Under the pieces are notes generated by a model that did not search any database, had not been told where the DNA came from, and was given only the letters and a program-made list of their open reading frames with translations. A program made the position numbers and the translations under genes. From positions 23,665 to 87,664 of the forward strand of contig NZ_AYKG01000002.1 in assembly GCF_003788585.1 (NCBI RefSeq): a stretch of 64,000 nt of DNA, given 5' to 3'. The stretch comes from Salinisphaera japonica YTM-1. Its GTDB lineage: Bacteria > Pseudomonadota > Gammaproteobacteria > Nevskiales > Salinisphaeraceae. Positions 53,894 through 62,325 of the stretch are shown piece after piece (position 1 is the first letter of the stretch; every line of letters begins with the position of its first letter).

Positions 53894-54225
53894 CGGACAA
53901 CGCGAAAGCCTCTTGATTCACATCTGTTGTGGATAACTCTGTGGGCAAGCGGTGGTTGACAGCGTTTTCGCGGCGTCATTCCAAGCGATTGCACAAAGCG
54001 GTGAATTTGTAACCAACCCGACACACCATCGGTAAATCAATAACTTAAAGACACGCCGCCGCGTGGCCGGTCAAACGATCCCAAAATTTTTTATCGCCGT
54101 ACTTTCGTCGAAAAGCCGCTGTGCATAAGAAAAATCCGCTCGGCGGCGCAGGAACGCCGTAATGGCAGGCCATTGGGCGGCACACGGCGGCGAAACGATC
54201 CACGATAATCGGTAGACTTGAGGCC
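53894..54225. other. Intergenic region with two DnaA-box-like 9-mers
   Basis: No gene is seen. TGTGGATAA at 53928-53936 is the exact reverse complement of the DnaA box TTATCCACA, and TGTGGGCAA at 53940-53948 is a second, poorer match 12 bases on. An AT-rich stretch near 54030-54050 and 54085-54100 follows. The thiD ribosome site GAGG lies at 54217-54220. Confidence 0.5.
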
Positions 54226-54999
54226 ATGCAGATACCCAACACGCTTATCATCGCCGGGCATGATCCAAGCGGCGGCGCCGGCATTCAGGCCGATATCGAG
54301 GCCGTGGCGGCCGCCGGCGGACATGCGGCCACGCTGGTGACCGCCCTGACCTGTCAGGACACCCACAACGTCTATGATGTTCGCATCACCGACGCGGCGT
54401 TTTTCGAGCAATGCCTGTCGCGCCTGGAAGCCGACATGACGTTTGCCGCGCTCAAGACCGGCGTACTGGCCAGCACCGACCAGGTCGAGGCTGTCGCCGG
54501 CTTCTGTGAGCGATATCCGGACCTACCCGTGGTCATCGACCCGGTACTGGTCGCCAGCGGCGGCGGTCGCCTGGCCGAGGATGCCGTGGGCAAGCGCCTG
54601 CGCGACCGGCTGATCGACAAGGCCACACTGCTTACCCCGAACGCCCACGAAGCGCGTGCGCTGTGCGATGGCCAGGATGATCTGGATCGATGTGGCCGCC
54701 AGCTCGCCGAGCGCGCCGGGCACGTGCTGATCACCGGCGGCGATACCGACGACCCACGGGTGATCAATCGTCTGTTCACGGCCGAGGGCGAGATCGCGCG
54801 CTATGAATGGCCACGTCTGAACGGCGTGTTTCATGGCTCGGGCTGTACGCTGGCGGCCAGCATCGCCGCCCGGCTGGCGGCCGGCATGCCGCTGGAGGCC
54901 GCCCTGTCCACGGCCCAGGCCGACGTTCACGAGATGCTCGCCAACGCATTTTCGGCGGGTAGCGGCCAGGCGATACCCAACCGGCTGTCCCGCCAATGA
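54226..54999 (+). CDS. thiD: Hydroxymethylpyrimidine/phosphomethylpyrimidine kinase
   Basis: Phosphorylates HMP and HMP-phosphate in thiamine synthesis. The 257-residue ribokinase-like product has IAGHDPSGGAGIQADIEA near 9-26, IDPVLVASGGGRL near 105 and the anion hole FHGSGCTLAASIAARLAAG near 205-223. It overlaps thiE by four bases (ATGA), so they are translationally coupled. No THI-box riboswitch is visible upstream. Confidence 0.96.
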   Translation: MQIPNTLIIAGHDPSGGAGIQADIEAVAAAGGHAATLVTALTCQDTHNVYDVRITDAAFFEQCLSRLEADMTFAALKTGVLASTDQVEAVAGFCERYPDLPVVIDPVLVASGGGRLAEDAVGKRLRDRLIDKATLLTPNAHEARALCDGQDDLDRCGRQLAERAGHVLITGGDTDDPRVINRLFTAEGEIARYEWPRLNGVFHGSGCTLAASIAARLAAGMPLEAALSTAQADVHEMLANAFSAGSGQAIPNRLSRQ

Positions 55000-55613
55000 C
55001 CCTGGCGCGCGGCATCTACGGCGTCTATGACCGCGGCGGGCTGGCCGATGATGCCCTGGCCCACGTGGCCCGTGTTCTGGCCGAAGGCCTGGTCTGCCTG
55101 CAATATCGCGATAAACGCACCGACGCGCCCGATCACGAGCTGATCGCCGATCTCCAGGCGTTATGCCGGGCCCATGACACCCGCTTCATCATCAACGACG
55201 ATTGGCGTCTGGCCGCCGAGGTCGGTGCCGACGGCGCTCATCTGGGCCAGAGTGATGGCGATATCGCCCAGGCCCGTGCGGCACTGGGGCCGGCTGCAAG
55301 CCTGGGGGTAAGTTGTCAGGATCGGCTCGATCGCGCCCAGCGCGCACTCGCCGCCGGGGCCGATCACGTCAGCTTCGGCCGGTTTTTCGTCTCCACGACC
55401 AAGCCCGATGCCCCGCCGGCGGATCCGGCGGTCCTGACCCGGGCCCGGTCTTTGGGCGTGCCGATCGTTGCCATCGGCGGTATCAACGCCGAAAACGCCG
55501 CCAGCCTGATCGCAGCCGGCGCGGATCTGGTGGCGGTCTCCTCGGCGCTGTTTGCACACGCCGACGGGCCGGCCACCGCGCGCCGGCTGCGCGCGCTGTT
55601 TGCTCGCGGTTAG
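54996..55613 (+). CDS. thiE: Thiamine-phosphate synthase
   Basis: Joins HMP-pyrophosphate and thiazole phosphate. A 205-residue TIM-barrel with LQYRDKRTDA near 30-39, FIINDDWRLAAEVGADGAHL near 64-83 and a phosphate loop in VAIGGINAENAASLIAAGAD near 158-177, ending LRALFARG. The TAG stop at 55611-55613 lies at the edge of a degenerate miniature element. Confidence 0.95.
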   Translation: MTLARGIYGVYDRGGLADDALAHVARVLAEGLVCLQYRDKRTDAPDHELIADLQALCRAHDTRFIINDDWRLAAEVGADGAHLGQSDGDIAQARAALGPAASLGVSCQDRLDRAQRALAAGADHVSFGRFFVSTTKPDAPPADPAVLTRARSLGVPIVAIGGINAENAASLIAAGADLVAVSSALFAHADGPATARRLRALFARG

Positions 55614-55711
55614 TTCGCGTTGACGGCTTTCGGCCGCGTCGGCCCGGCGCGGCTGGGTGACGTGTGGCTCGGTTCGACGCCGGACTCGTACGAAACGTCA
55701 ACAGCGCCTAA
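55611..55711. repeat. Decayed copy of miniature element family 1
   Basis: The right end GGACTCGTACGAAACGTCAA continuing CAGCGCCTA closely matches the right end of the 3374-3670 copy (GGACTCGTACGAAACGGCAA). The left end TAGTTCGCGTTGACGGCTTT is a poor inverted match. It fills the gap between thiE and hemL. Confidence 0.55.
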
Positions 55712-55744
55712 AATCACGCTATCGCAAGTCATCCGGAGTCTTCC

Positions 55745-57061
55745 ATGAGCCAGACCCACGCACGCCCCGGCCCGAAGTCGAACGAGTGGTTCGAACGCGC
55801 CCAGAAATTCACCCCGGGCGGGGTCAACTCACCTGCCCGTGCCTTCAACGGTGTGGGCGGCGGCGCGCCGGCGTTCATCGATCATGCCAAGGGGGCCTGG
55901 ATCACCGATGTGGACGGCAACGACTATGTCGACTACGTGGGCTCTTTCGGGCCCATGATTCTGGGCCACGCCGATCCGCGGGTGGTCGAGGCGGTCCAGA
56001 CACAGGCGGCCAAGGGGCTGTCGTTCGGCGCGCCCACGGGCCTGGAAGTCCAGCTGGCCGAGCTGATCACCGAGATGGTGGCCTCGATCGAATCGGTGCG
56101 CATGGTCAATTCCGGCACCGAAGCCGCGATGACCGCGGTGCGTCTGTCGCGCGGCTATACCGGGCGCAAGAAGATCCTCAAGTTCGCGGGCAACTATCAC
56201 GGCCACGTGGATGCGCTGCTGGTCAACGCCGGCTCGGGCGCGCTCACGCTCGGTATCCCAGGCTCGCCGGGCGTGCCCGAATCGGTGGTGGCCGATACGT
56301 TGGTGGCCACCTATAACGATCTGGATTCGGCCCGCCAGGCTTTCGAGCAGCACGGCGACGATATCGCCTGTGTCATGGTCGAGCCGGTGGCCGGCAACAT
56401 GAACTGTGTACCGCCGGTCGACGGATTTCTGGAGGGTCTGCGCACGCTGTGCACCGATTACGGCGCTCTGCTGGTCTTCGATGAGGTGATGACCGGCTTC
56501 CGCGTGCATCCCGGCTGTGCCCAAGCTTATTTCGGGGTCACGCCGGACGTCACGGCTCTGGGCAAGATCGTGGGCGGCGGCATGCCGGTGGGTGCTGTCG
56601 GCGGGCCGGCCGAGGTGATGAAGACCCTGGCCCCGACCGGCCCGGTCTATCAGGCCGGCACGCTATCGGGCCATCCGCTGGGCATGGCCGCCGGTATCGC
56701 CACCCTCGAGCAGATCCGCGGCGGTGCGGTGCATCAGGCGATCGAGCCCCAGCTCGACAAACTGCTGGCCGGGCTCAATGAGCGCGCGCAAAAACACGGC
56801 GTGCCGTTTCTGACCCAGTCTGCGGGCGCCATGTTCGGCATGTTCTTCACCGAAGCCAAGACGATCACGCGCTTCGACGAAGTCGCGGCCTGTGATCTGG
56901 ATGCGTTCTCGCGTTTCTTCCACGGGCTGCTGGATAACGGCGTGTATCTCGCCCCGGCGGCCTTCGAGGCGGCCTTCATTTCGCGTGCGCACGACGACGC
57001 CGCGATTCAAGCCACGCTGGAGGCCGCCGACAAGGCGTTTGCCGCCGTGGCCGCCGGCTGA
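55745..57061 (+). CDS. hemL: Glutamate-1-semialdehyde 2,1-aminomutase
   Basis: Pyridoxal-phosphate enzyme that makes 5-aminolevulinate for tetrapyrrole synthesis. The 438-residue product has [19 protein letters not shown] near 20-38, [20 protein letters not shown] near 121-140, the cofactor lysine in [17 protein letters not shown] near 273-288 and [16 protein letters not shown] near 303. Length slightly exceeds E. coli HemL (426). GGAG lies seven bases before the ATG. It sits behind thiDE but is separated by the decayed element. Confidence 0.96.
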   Translation: MSQTHARPGPKSNEWFERAQKFTPGGVNSPARAFNGVGGGAPAFIDHAKGAWITDVDGNDYVDYVGSFGPMILGHADPRVVEAVQTQAAKGLSFGAPTGLEVQLAELITEMVASIESVRMVNSGTEAAMTAVRLSRGYTGRKKILKFAGNYHGHVDALLVNAGSGALTLGIPGSPGVPESVVADTLVATYNDLDSARQAFEQHGDDIACVMVEPVAGNMNCVPPVDGFLEGLRTLCTDYGALLVFDEVMTGFRVHPGCAQAYFGVTPDVTALGKIVGGGMPVGAVGGPAEVMKTLAPTGPVYQAGTLSGHPLGMAAGIATLEQIRGGAVHQAIEPQLDKLLAGLNERAQKHGVPFLTQSAGAMFGMFFTEAKTITRFDEVAACDLDAFSRFFHGLLDNGVYLAPAAFEAAFISRAHDDAAIQATLEAADKAFAAVAAG

Positions 57062-57098
57062 TCGCCGGTCGTTGGCGCAATAAACACGACGCGCGCAA

Positions 57099-57364
57099 GG
57101 GCGTGTCGTCATAGGATATGCCGTCGCATTGCCCGCGCCGGGCGTGTCAGGCAAGGCGCGGGCCGCCGAGCGTGGCCCGCCACGGTCAAGGCCCGTCAGC
57201 GGCATGGCGCGTCCGGCGCGAGCACCCCGAATGGGCCGGTGGCCAAGCCCCGGCAATCCTGCGTTATCGTCCGTTTACGTGGAATAACCACGCTGCACTC
57301 GCGATGCCTTATCTTGCCGCGGCTTGGCCGCCGGTGCGCCGGTTTATCTTATGACGACACGCCC
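57099..57364. mobile_element. Miniature inverted-repeat element, family 2, 266-nt copy
   Basis: The ends GGGCGTGTCGTCAT and ATGACGACACGCCC are exact inverted repeats, as in the 15404-15565 copy, with matching flanking interior. The extra internal part (about 57231-57336) is itself bounded by an inverted repeat. No TA on the left side; TAA follows the right end. The downstream ATG of the DedA fusion gene begins four bases after the element. Confidence 0.85.
57238..57332. repeat. Nested inverted repeat inside the family 2 element
   Basis: GGTGGCCAAGCCCCGGCAA (57238-57256) and the reverse complement of 57314-57332 (GGCGGCCAAGCCGCGGCAA) match at 17 of 19 bases. The segment is missing in the 15404 copy. 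It also holds a CGTGG-AATAA-CCACG palindrome at 57278-57292. Confidence 0.75.
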
Positions 57365-57367
57365 TAA

Positions 57368-59434
57368 ATGAGCCACGGCCTGATGGCCGATTTTCTGGCC
57401 TGGGTGGCCGCCCACCCGGTCACCGCTATCTCGGTGGTCTTTGCCGTGGCGCTGGCCGAGTCGTTGTTTCTGATCGGCCTGCTGGTGCCGGGGGCGATCT
57501 TCATGTTCGCCTTCGGCGCGCTGGCCGGCGCGCACTCGCTATCGGCACCGGCCGTATTTGCAGCGGGTATCCTCGGCACGTTGTTGGGGGACGCTGCCAG
57601 TTATGCCCTGGGCCGGCGTTACCAGGGCCGCCTGGGCGCCCTGCCCGGGCTGTCGCGCGTGCCCGGGGGCGTGGCCCGCGGCGAGGCGTTTTTCGCGCGT
57701 CACGGCGGCAAGGGCATTATCCTGGGCCGGCTGATCGGCGCCCTGCGCCCGGTCATGCCCACGATTGCCGGGGCCGCGGGGCTCTCGGCGTGGCGCTTTG
57801 TCGTCATGGACATGATCGCCACACTGCTGTGGGCCGCACTTTATATCGCCCCCGGCCTGTTCTTTGGTGCCTCGATGGATATCGCGGCCCAGCTGGCCAC
57901 GCGGCTGCTGATCGTCGTACTCGTGGCTGCTTTTCTGGTCTGGGCGATCACGTCGGCGGCACGGTTTCTCATCGTCAGCGGCCGGGCGATCGGGCGGCGC
58001 TACGCCGATCGCCTCATGGCCTGGAGTGCCGCCCACCGCCGCCTGGGCCTGCTTGGCCCGGCGCTGGCCGACCCGCGCCAGCCCGAGCTGCCGGCGCTTG
58101 GCGTGGCGGCCGGCCTCGTCGGCCTGGCCAGCGGGCTGGGTTACGGGCTGGTCTGGTACGGCCGGGCCGGCACGGCCGAGGGGCCGTATCCGGCGCGCCT
58201 GGATGCCCTGATCTATTGGCTTCTGCACGATCTACAAAACGCACCGGTTGATACCGCCGCTCGCGTGCTGGCCCAGCTGGGCGCGCCGATCATCTATCTG
58301 CCCTTTGCTCTGGGCGTGGCGGGGCTTTTGCTGTGGCGCGGCAACTGGCGGGCCGGGGCCCACTGGATCGCGGCGATCAGTTTGTCGGCGGTCGTCACAC
58401 TGGTGCTGGTCAACGCGCTCGACGTGCCTCGCCCCGCGGTCTTTTATGACGGCCTGGCCAAGGACGGGCTCTGGCGTACCGGCGGCGGGCCCGAGTTGTT
58501 TCTGGCGGCGGCGGTCTATGGCCTGACAGGCGCCATGGCCGCGATACGTGCCAGCGAAGGACGGCGCGCGTGGCTGTATTCGGCCACTATCGCGCTCGTC
58601 GTGCTCATCGCGTTGTCACGGCTGTATCTGGGCCTGGCCTGGGCAAGTGATCTGCTCATCACGCTGGTCGCCGCGTTTGTCTGGCTCAACCTGTTGCTGC
58701 TGGGTTATCGGCGCCAGCGCCCGCGGCCGGTGGCCCCGGCGCCACTGACGGCGCTCTTTCTGGCAGGTCTGGGGCTCGCTGCCCTGCTGGCGCCGAGCTC
58801 GGCCAGCCCGCTATCAGGGCTAGGCCGAATGTTGCCCGATGCGGCCGCCCCAGCCGTGCTGGCCGACTGGGCCGGCCACGGTTATGCGCGTCTGCCGGCC
58901 CGTATCGATACGCTTCAGGGCCGGCCCGGCCCGCCGATCAATGTACAGGTCCAGGCCGGTCGATCCGCGCTCGTGGCCGGCATGGTGCGCGCCGGCTGGC
59001 AGGTGGCCCCGCCGTTGAGCGTCACACGCGCGCTGCATATGCTGATTCCGGAAACGCCTGTGGCAGCGCTTGCGGTCTGGCCCACGCTGCACGACGGTCA
59101 TGTTCCGGCGGTGGTGTTCGTGCACGACAGTCAGGCGCCGGGCCAGCGTTGGGTGCTGCGTTTCTGGGCCAGCGGCTACATCAGCGCGGATCAACGGCTA
59201 CCGATCTGGCTGGGCACGATCGATCGTCAGTCACGCCATGAGGATCTGCGCCTGATGGTCACCGCCCGTGACCAGGCCGGCTATGATCGCGCCGGGCTGT
59301 ACTTGGCGACACAGCTTGCCGCCCAGGGCATCGCCATCCACTGGCCGGATGCCTCTGGCCGCGGGCCCCTGCTGTTTACCCTGGACGGCCCGGCCGAGCC
59401 TGGCACGAACGCCGACGCGCCGATGCTAAAGTAA
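57368..59434 (+). CDS. DedA (VTT) - PAP2-like - LssY C-terminal fusion membrane protein
   Basis: A 688-residue inner-membrane protein in three parts. About 1-200 is a DedA/VTT domain (ESLFLIGLLVPGAIFMFAFG, GRLIGALRPVMPTIAGAAGL), a type linked to lipid scrambling or flipping. About 255-450 is a PAP2 phosphatase-like membrane domain. About 500-670 is a soluble LssY-type domain (ALVAGMVRAGWQVAPPLS, FWASGYISADQRLPIWLGTI). In the PAP2 part the catalytic lysine of motif 1, the PSGH motif and the histidine of motif 3 (SRLYLGLAWASD) are all missing, so it is probably not an active phosphatase. The translation start directly follows a miniature element and lacks a ribosome site; ATG at 57383 is an alternative. 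Confidence 0.88.
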   Translation: MSHGLMADFLAWVAAHPVTAISVVFAVALAESLFLIGLLVPGAIFMFAFGALAGAHSLSAPAVFAAGILGTLLGDAASYALGRRYQGRLGALPGLSRVPGGVARGEAFFARHGGKGIILGRLIGALRPVMPTIAGAAGLSAWRFVVMDMIATLLWAALYIAPGLFFGASMDIAAQLATRLLIVVLVAAFLVWAITSAARFLIVSGRAIGRRYADRLMAWSAAHRRLGLLGPALADPRQPELPALGVAAGLVGLASGLGYGLVWYGRAGTAEGPYPARLDALIYWLLHDLQNAPVDTAARVLAQLGAPIIYLPFALGVAGLLLWRGNWRAGAHWIAAISLSAVVTLVLVNALDVPRPAVFYDGLAKDGLWRTGGGPELFLAAAVYGLTGAMAAIRASEGRRAWLYSATIALVVLIALSRLYLGLAWASDLLITLVAAFVWLNLLLLGYRRQRPRPVAPAPLTALFLAGLGLAALLAPSSASPLSGLGRMLPDAAAPAVLADWAGHGYARLPARIDTLQGRPGPPINVQVQAGRSALVAGMVRAGWQVAPPLSVTRALHMLIPETPVAALAVWPTLHDGHVPAVVFVHDSQAPGQRWVLRFWASGYISADQRLPIWLGTIDRQSRHEDLRLMVTARDQAGYDRAGLYLATQLAAQGIAIHWPDASGRGPLLFTLDGPAEPGTNADAPMLK

Positions 59435-59491
59435 CGCCCCCGCGAACCGCGGCACCCGATCCATCTTCTTCTTAGAGCCTGTCGTTGCATC

Positions 59492-60448
59492 ATGGCCAAG
59501 CCGGAAAAACGAAAGACCACCAAACTCAAGCAGCCGGGTTTTCTCACACGGATGCGGGCCAGCCTGAACAAGGGCGATTCATGGCTGACCTATGACCTGC
59601 GCAACCTGCTGCCAGGCGAGACCGTCGATCAGGACGCCCTGGATGAACTGGAAACCCAGCTGCTGCTCTCCGACGTGGGCGTGGATGCCACGGCCCAGGT
59701 CATGGGCCGGCTACAGACACTCTACGACGGGGGCCGTCTGCGCACCTCGAAAGATCTGGGCAAATCCCTGCGCGAGCATCTGGGCAATATCCTGGCACCC
59801 TGCGAAGAGCCGCTGGAGATCCCGGACGATACGCGCCCCTACGTCATCCTGATGGTCGGTGTGAACGGCGTGGGCAAGACCACCACCATCGGCAAGCTGG
59901 CCAAGAAACTCCAGGACGCCAAGCTATCGGTGATGCTGGCCGCGGGGGATACCTTTCGCGCGGCTGCCGTCGAACAGCTTCAGGGCTGGGGCGATCGCAA
60001 CAACGTGCCGGTGGTGTCCCAGGGCAGCGGCGCGGACTCGGCCTCGGTGGCCTATGACGCCTACTCGCGCGCCAAGGCCCGGGATATCGACGTGCTCATC
60101 GTGGACACGGCCGGGCGCCTGCACACCCAGAACCACTTGATGGACGAGCTGAAGAAGATCAAGCGCGTGCTGGGCAAGCAGGACGAGACCACACCACACG
60201 AGGTCATGCTCGTGGTCGATGCCACCACCGGCGGCAATGCCCTGCAACAGGCCGCGGCCTTCAACGAGGCGGTGGGTTTGACCGGCATCACCGTGACCAA
60301 ACTCGACGGCAGTGCCTCGGGCGGCATCGTGTTCGCCATCTGCCAGAAACTGGGCATCCCACTGCGTTTCATCGGCGTGGGCGAAAAGACCGAGGATCTG
60401 GGTGTTTTCGAAGCCGAGCATTTTCTCGATGCCCTGTTCAAACGCTGA
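59492..60448 (+). CDS. ftsY: Signal recognition particle receptor FtsY
   Basis: The SRP receptor GTPase that docks ribosomes to the translocon. The 318-residue product has only a short basic N-terminus (MAKPEKRKTTKLKQ) and lacks the long acidic A domain of E. coli FtsY. The N domain is at about 20-100. G motifs are GVNGVGKTTTIGKLAKK near 126-142, GDTFRAAAVEQLQ near 152-164, VDTAGRL near 204 and TKLDGSASGG near 268. First gene of ftsY-ftsE-ftsX-rpoH. The region just before the ATG resembles a decayed end of miniature family 1. Confidence 0.96.
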   Translation: MAKPEKRKTTKLKQPGFLTRMRASLNKGDSWLTYDLRNLLPGETVDQDALDELETQLLLSDVGVDATAQVMGRLQTLYDGGRLRTSKDLGKSLREHLGNILAPCEEPLEIPDDTRPYVILMVGVNGVGKTTTIGKLAKKLQDAKLSVMLAAGDTFRAAAVEQLQGWGDRNNVPVVSQGSGADSASVAYDAYSRAKARDIDVLIVDTAGRLHTQNHLMDELKKIKRVLGKQDETTPHEVMLVVDATTGGNALQQAAAFNEAVGLTGITVTKLDGSASGGIVFAICQKLGIPLRFIGVGEKTEDLGVFEAEHFLDALFKR

Positions 60449-60514
60449 TCACGCCAGCTTGTCACTGTCCAAGGACTGGGTGAGGATACGGTTCGTCGTG
60501 ACCGATCTGTACCC

Positions 60515-61180
60515 ATGACTGAAATCGTTGCCTTCGACAACGTCGTGAAACGCTATCCGGGCGGCAAGCTGGCCCTGGATCGGGTGTCGTTGTCTCTGGC
60601 GCGTGGCGAAATGGCGTTTCTGACCGGGCATTCGGGGGCGGGCAAATCCACGCTGATGAAGCTGATCGGCCTCATCGAGCGCCCCACCCGGGGCCGTGTA
60701 GTCATCAACGGCACCGATCTGGCCCGTGTTTCCAGACGTCAGGTACCACGCTATCGTCAGCGCGTGGGCCTAATCTTTCAGAACTATAATCTGTTGTTCG
60801 ACCGCACGGTCTTCGACAACGTGGCGTTGCCGCTGGTCATCCGCGGCCAGGCCCATCGCGATATCACCCGCCGGGTACGGGCCGCGCTGGATACGGTGGG
60901 TCTGCTATCGCACGAAAAGAAGTTTCCCATCACCCTGTCTGGCGGTGAGCAGCAGCGCGTGGGCATCGCCCGGGCCGTGGTCAACCGGCCCCACCTGCTG
61001 CTGGCCGATGAGCCCACGGGCAATCTCGATCCCGAGCTGTCGGCCGATATCATGCGTCTGTTCACGCGGCTCAACGAGACCGGCACGAGCATCATGATCG
61101 CGACCCACGATATCGATCTGGTCGAGGCCATGCGCTATCGCCGCATCGTGCTCGATCACGGCCATCTGGAACAGGCCTAG
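60515..61180 (+). CDS. ftsE: Cell division ATP-binding protein FtsE
   Basis: ATPase partner of FtsX; the complex activates peptidoglycan hydrolases at the septum. The 221-residue product has Walker A GHSGAGKSTLMKLI near 38-51, signature LSGGEQQRVGIARAVVNRP near 139-157 and Walker B LLLADEPTGNLDPE near 159-172. Gap of two bases to ftsX. Confidence 0.97.
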   Translation: MTEIVAFDNVVKRYPGGKLALDRVSLSLARGEMAFLTGHSGAGKSTLMKLIGLIERPTRGRVVINGTDLARVSRRQVPRYRQRVGLIFQNYNLLFDRTVFDNVALPLVIRGQAHRDITRRVRAALDTVGLLSHEKKFPITLSGGEQQRVGIARAVVNRPHLLLADEPTGNLDPELSADIMRLFTRLNETGTSIMIATHDIDLVEAMRYRRIVLDHGHLEQA

Positions 61181-61182
61181 CC

Positions 61183-62160
61183 ATGCCCACCGCGTCCGGA
61201 CAGCGAGACATGCGTACGCGACTGGCCGACAGCGCCGCGGCCGACTCGGCCAAGGGTTGGGCCGCGGCCCATGCGCGCTGTCTGCTGGAAAGCCTGGGCC
61301 GATTATCGCGGCGCTGGATCGCCAGTGCCCTGACGATTCTGGTCATCGGTATCGCGCTTGCCCTGCCCAGCGGGCTGTTCGTGGTGGTCAAGAATATGGA
61401 CCGGCTGGCCGGCCAGTGGCATCAGTCGGTTCAGATTTCGGTCTATCTGGATAACGACCTGGCCCCCGAGGCCGGCCAGCAGCTGGCCGACGATCTGCGC
61501 GACGATAAACGCGTGGACAAGACCCAGTTCGTATCCGCCGAACAAGGCCTGGACGAGTTCAAGAAAGCCAGCGGCTTTGGCGCCGCCCTCGATGCGCTGG
61601 GTAACAATCCCCTGCCCGGCGTGATTCAGGTCACGCCGCGCGCCAACCTGGCGCCGGCGGCCGTGGGTGAACTGGTGGCCGCGCTCGGCCAGCGCGACAC
61701 TGTGGCCAAGGCCTCTCTCGACCAGGCCTGGCTGCGTCGACTGACCGCGATACTGGATCTGCTCTCGCGGGCCAGCTGGGTCATCGGCCTGCTGCTGTCG
61801 GCCGCGGTGGTGTTCATCGTGGGCAACACGATTCGCCTGGATATCGAGAACCGACGGCAGGAGATCGAGGTCATGAAGCTGCTGGGCGCCAGCGATGCGT
61901 TCATTCGTCGGCCGTTTCTCTACAGCGGGCTCTGGTACGGCCTGCTCGGCGCGTTCGTTGCCCTGTTGGTGCTGGGCGTCTGCCGACTGGCGCTCGGCGG
62001 CTCGCTGGCCACGCTGGTGTCGTCCTACGACGGCGCGCTGGCGATCCAGGGCCTGGGGGCCAGCGGCGTGCTGTGGCTGATCTTGGCGGGTCTGGGCCTG
62101 GGCTGGGTGGGCTGTGTGATCACCGTCAACCGCGAACTGGCCGCTATCGAACCCCGCTGA
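61183..62160 (+). CDS. ftsX: Cell division protein FtsX
   Basis: The membrane partner of FtsE, 325 residues. There are four membrane segments: about 47-70, then after a periplasmic loop (about 75-185) three more near 195-220, 245-270 and 285-310. The motif NTIRLDIENRRQEIEVMKLLGASDAFIRRPF lies between the second and third (given in part: NTIRLDIENRRQEIEVMKLL). The N-terminal cytoplasmic arm is unusually long for the family (about 45 residues). Confidence 0.96.
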   Translation: MPTASGQRDMRTRLADSAAADSAKGWAAAHARCLLESLGRLSRRWIASALTILVIGIALALPSGLFVVVKNMDRLAGQWHQSVQISVYLDNDLAPEAGQQLADDLRDDKRVDKTQFVSAEQGLDEFKKASGFGAALDALGNNPLPGVIQVTPRANLAPAAVGELVAALGQRDTVAKASLDQAWLRRLTAILDLLSRASWVIGLLLSAAVVFIVGNTIRLDIENRRQEIEVMKLLGASDAFIRRPFLYSGLWYGLLGAFVALLVLGVCRLALGGSLATLVSSYDGALAIQGLGASGVLWLILAGLGLGWVGCVITVNRELAAIEPR

Positions 62161-62282
62161 ACCATGGCCGAACCATCGCCGGTATCGGTTGCTGCAATCG
62201 GAATCACGACTCGATTCAGGAACCCCGCGCGCGCGGTGGTGTCCATGCAGAACTGTTCAAGCTGATCGATATCGTTCGATTT

Positions 62283-62290
62283 GCTATAAT
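62283..62290 (+). promoter_or_regulatory. Extended -10 promoter element of rpoH
   Basis: TGCTATAAT (from 62282) is a perfect sigma-70 -10 hexamer with TGn extension, 35 bases before the ATG. The -35 position (CTGATC, 62262-62267) is weak. A separate promoter for rpoH behind ftsX is usual in this locus. Confidence 0.7.
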
Positions 62291-62325
62291 GGCTTCAAAT
62301 GCCAGCGGCCCAATGGAGGCTACGA

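Noticed and set aside
53894..54225. THI-box (TPP) riboswitch before thiD
   Set aside because: Neither the CTGAGA nor the ACCTGATCTGGATAATGCC core is found.
57368..59434. Active PAP2 lipid phosphatase
   Set aside because: Motif 2 and the motif 3 histidine are missing, so the domain is described as PAP2-like without assigned activity.
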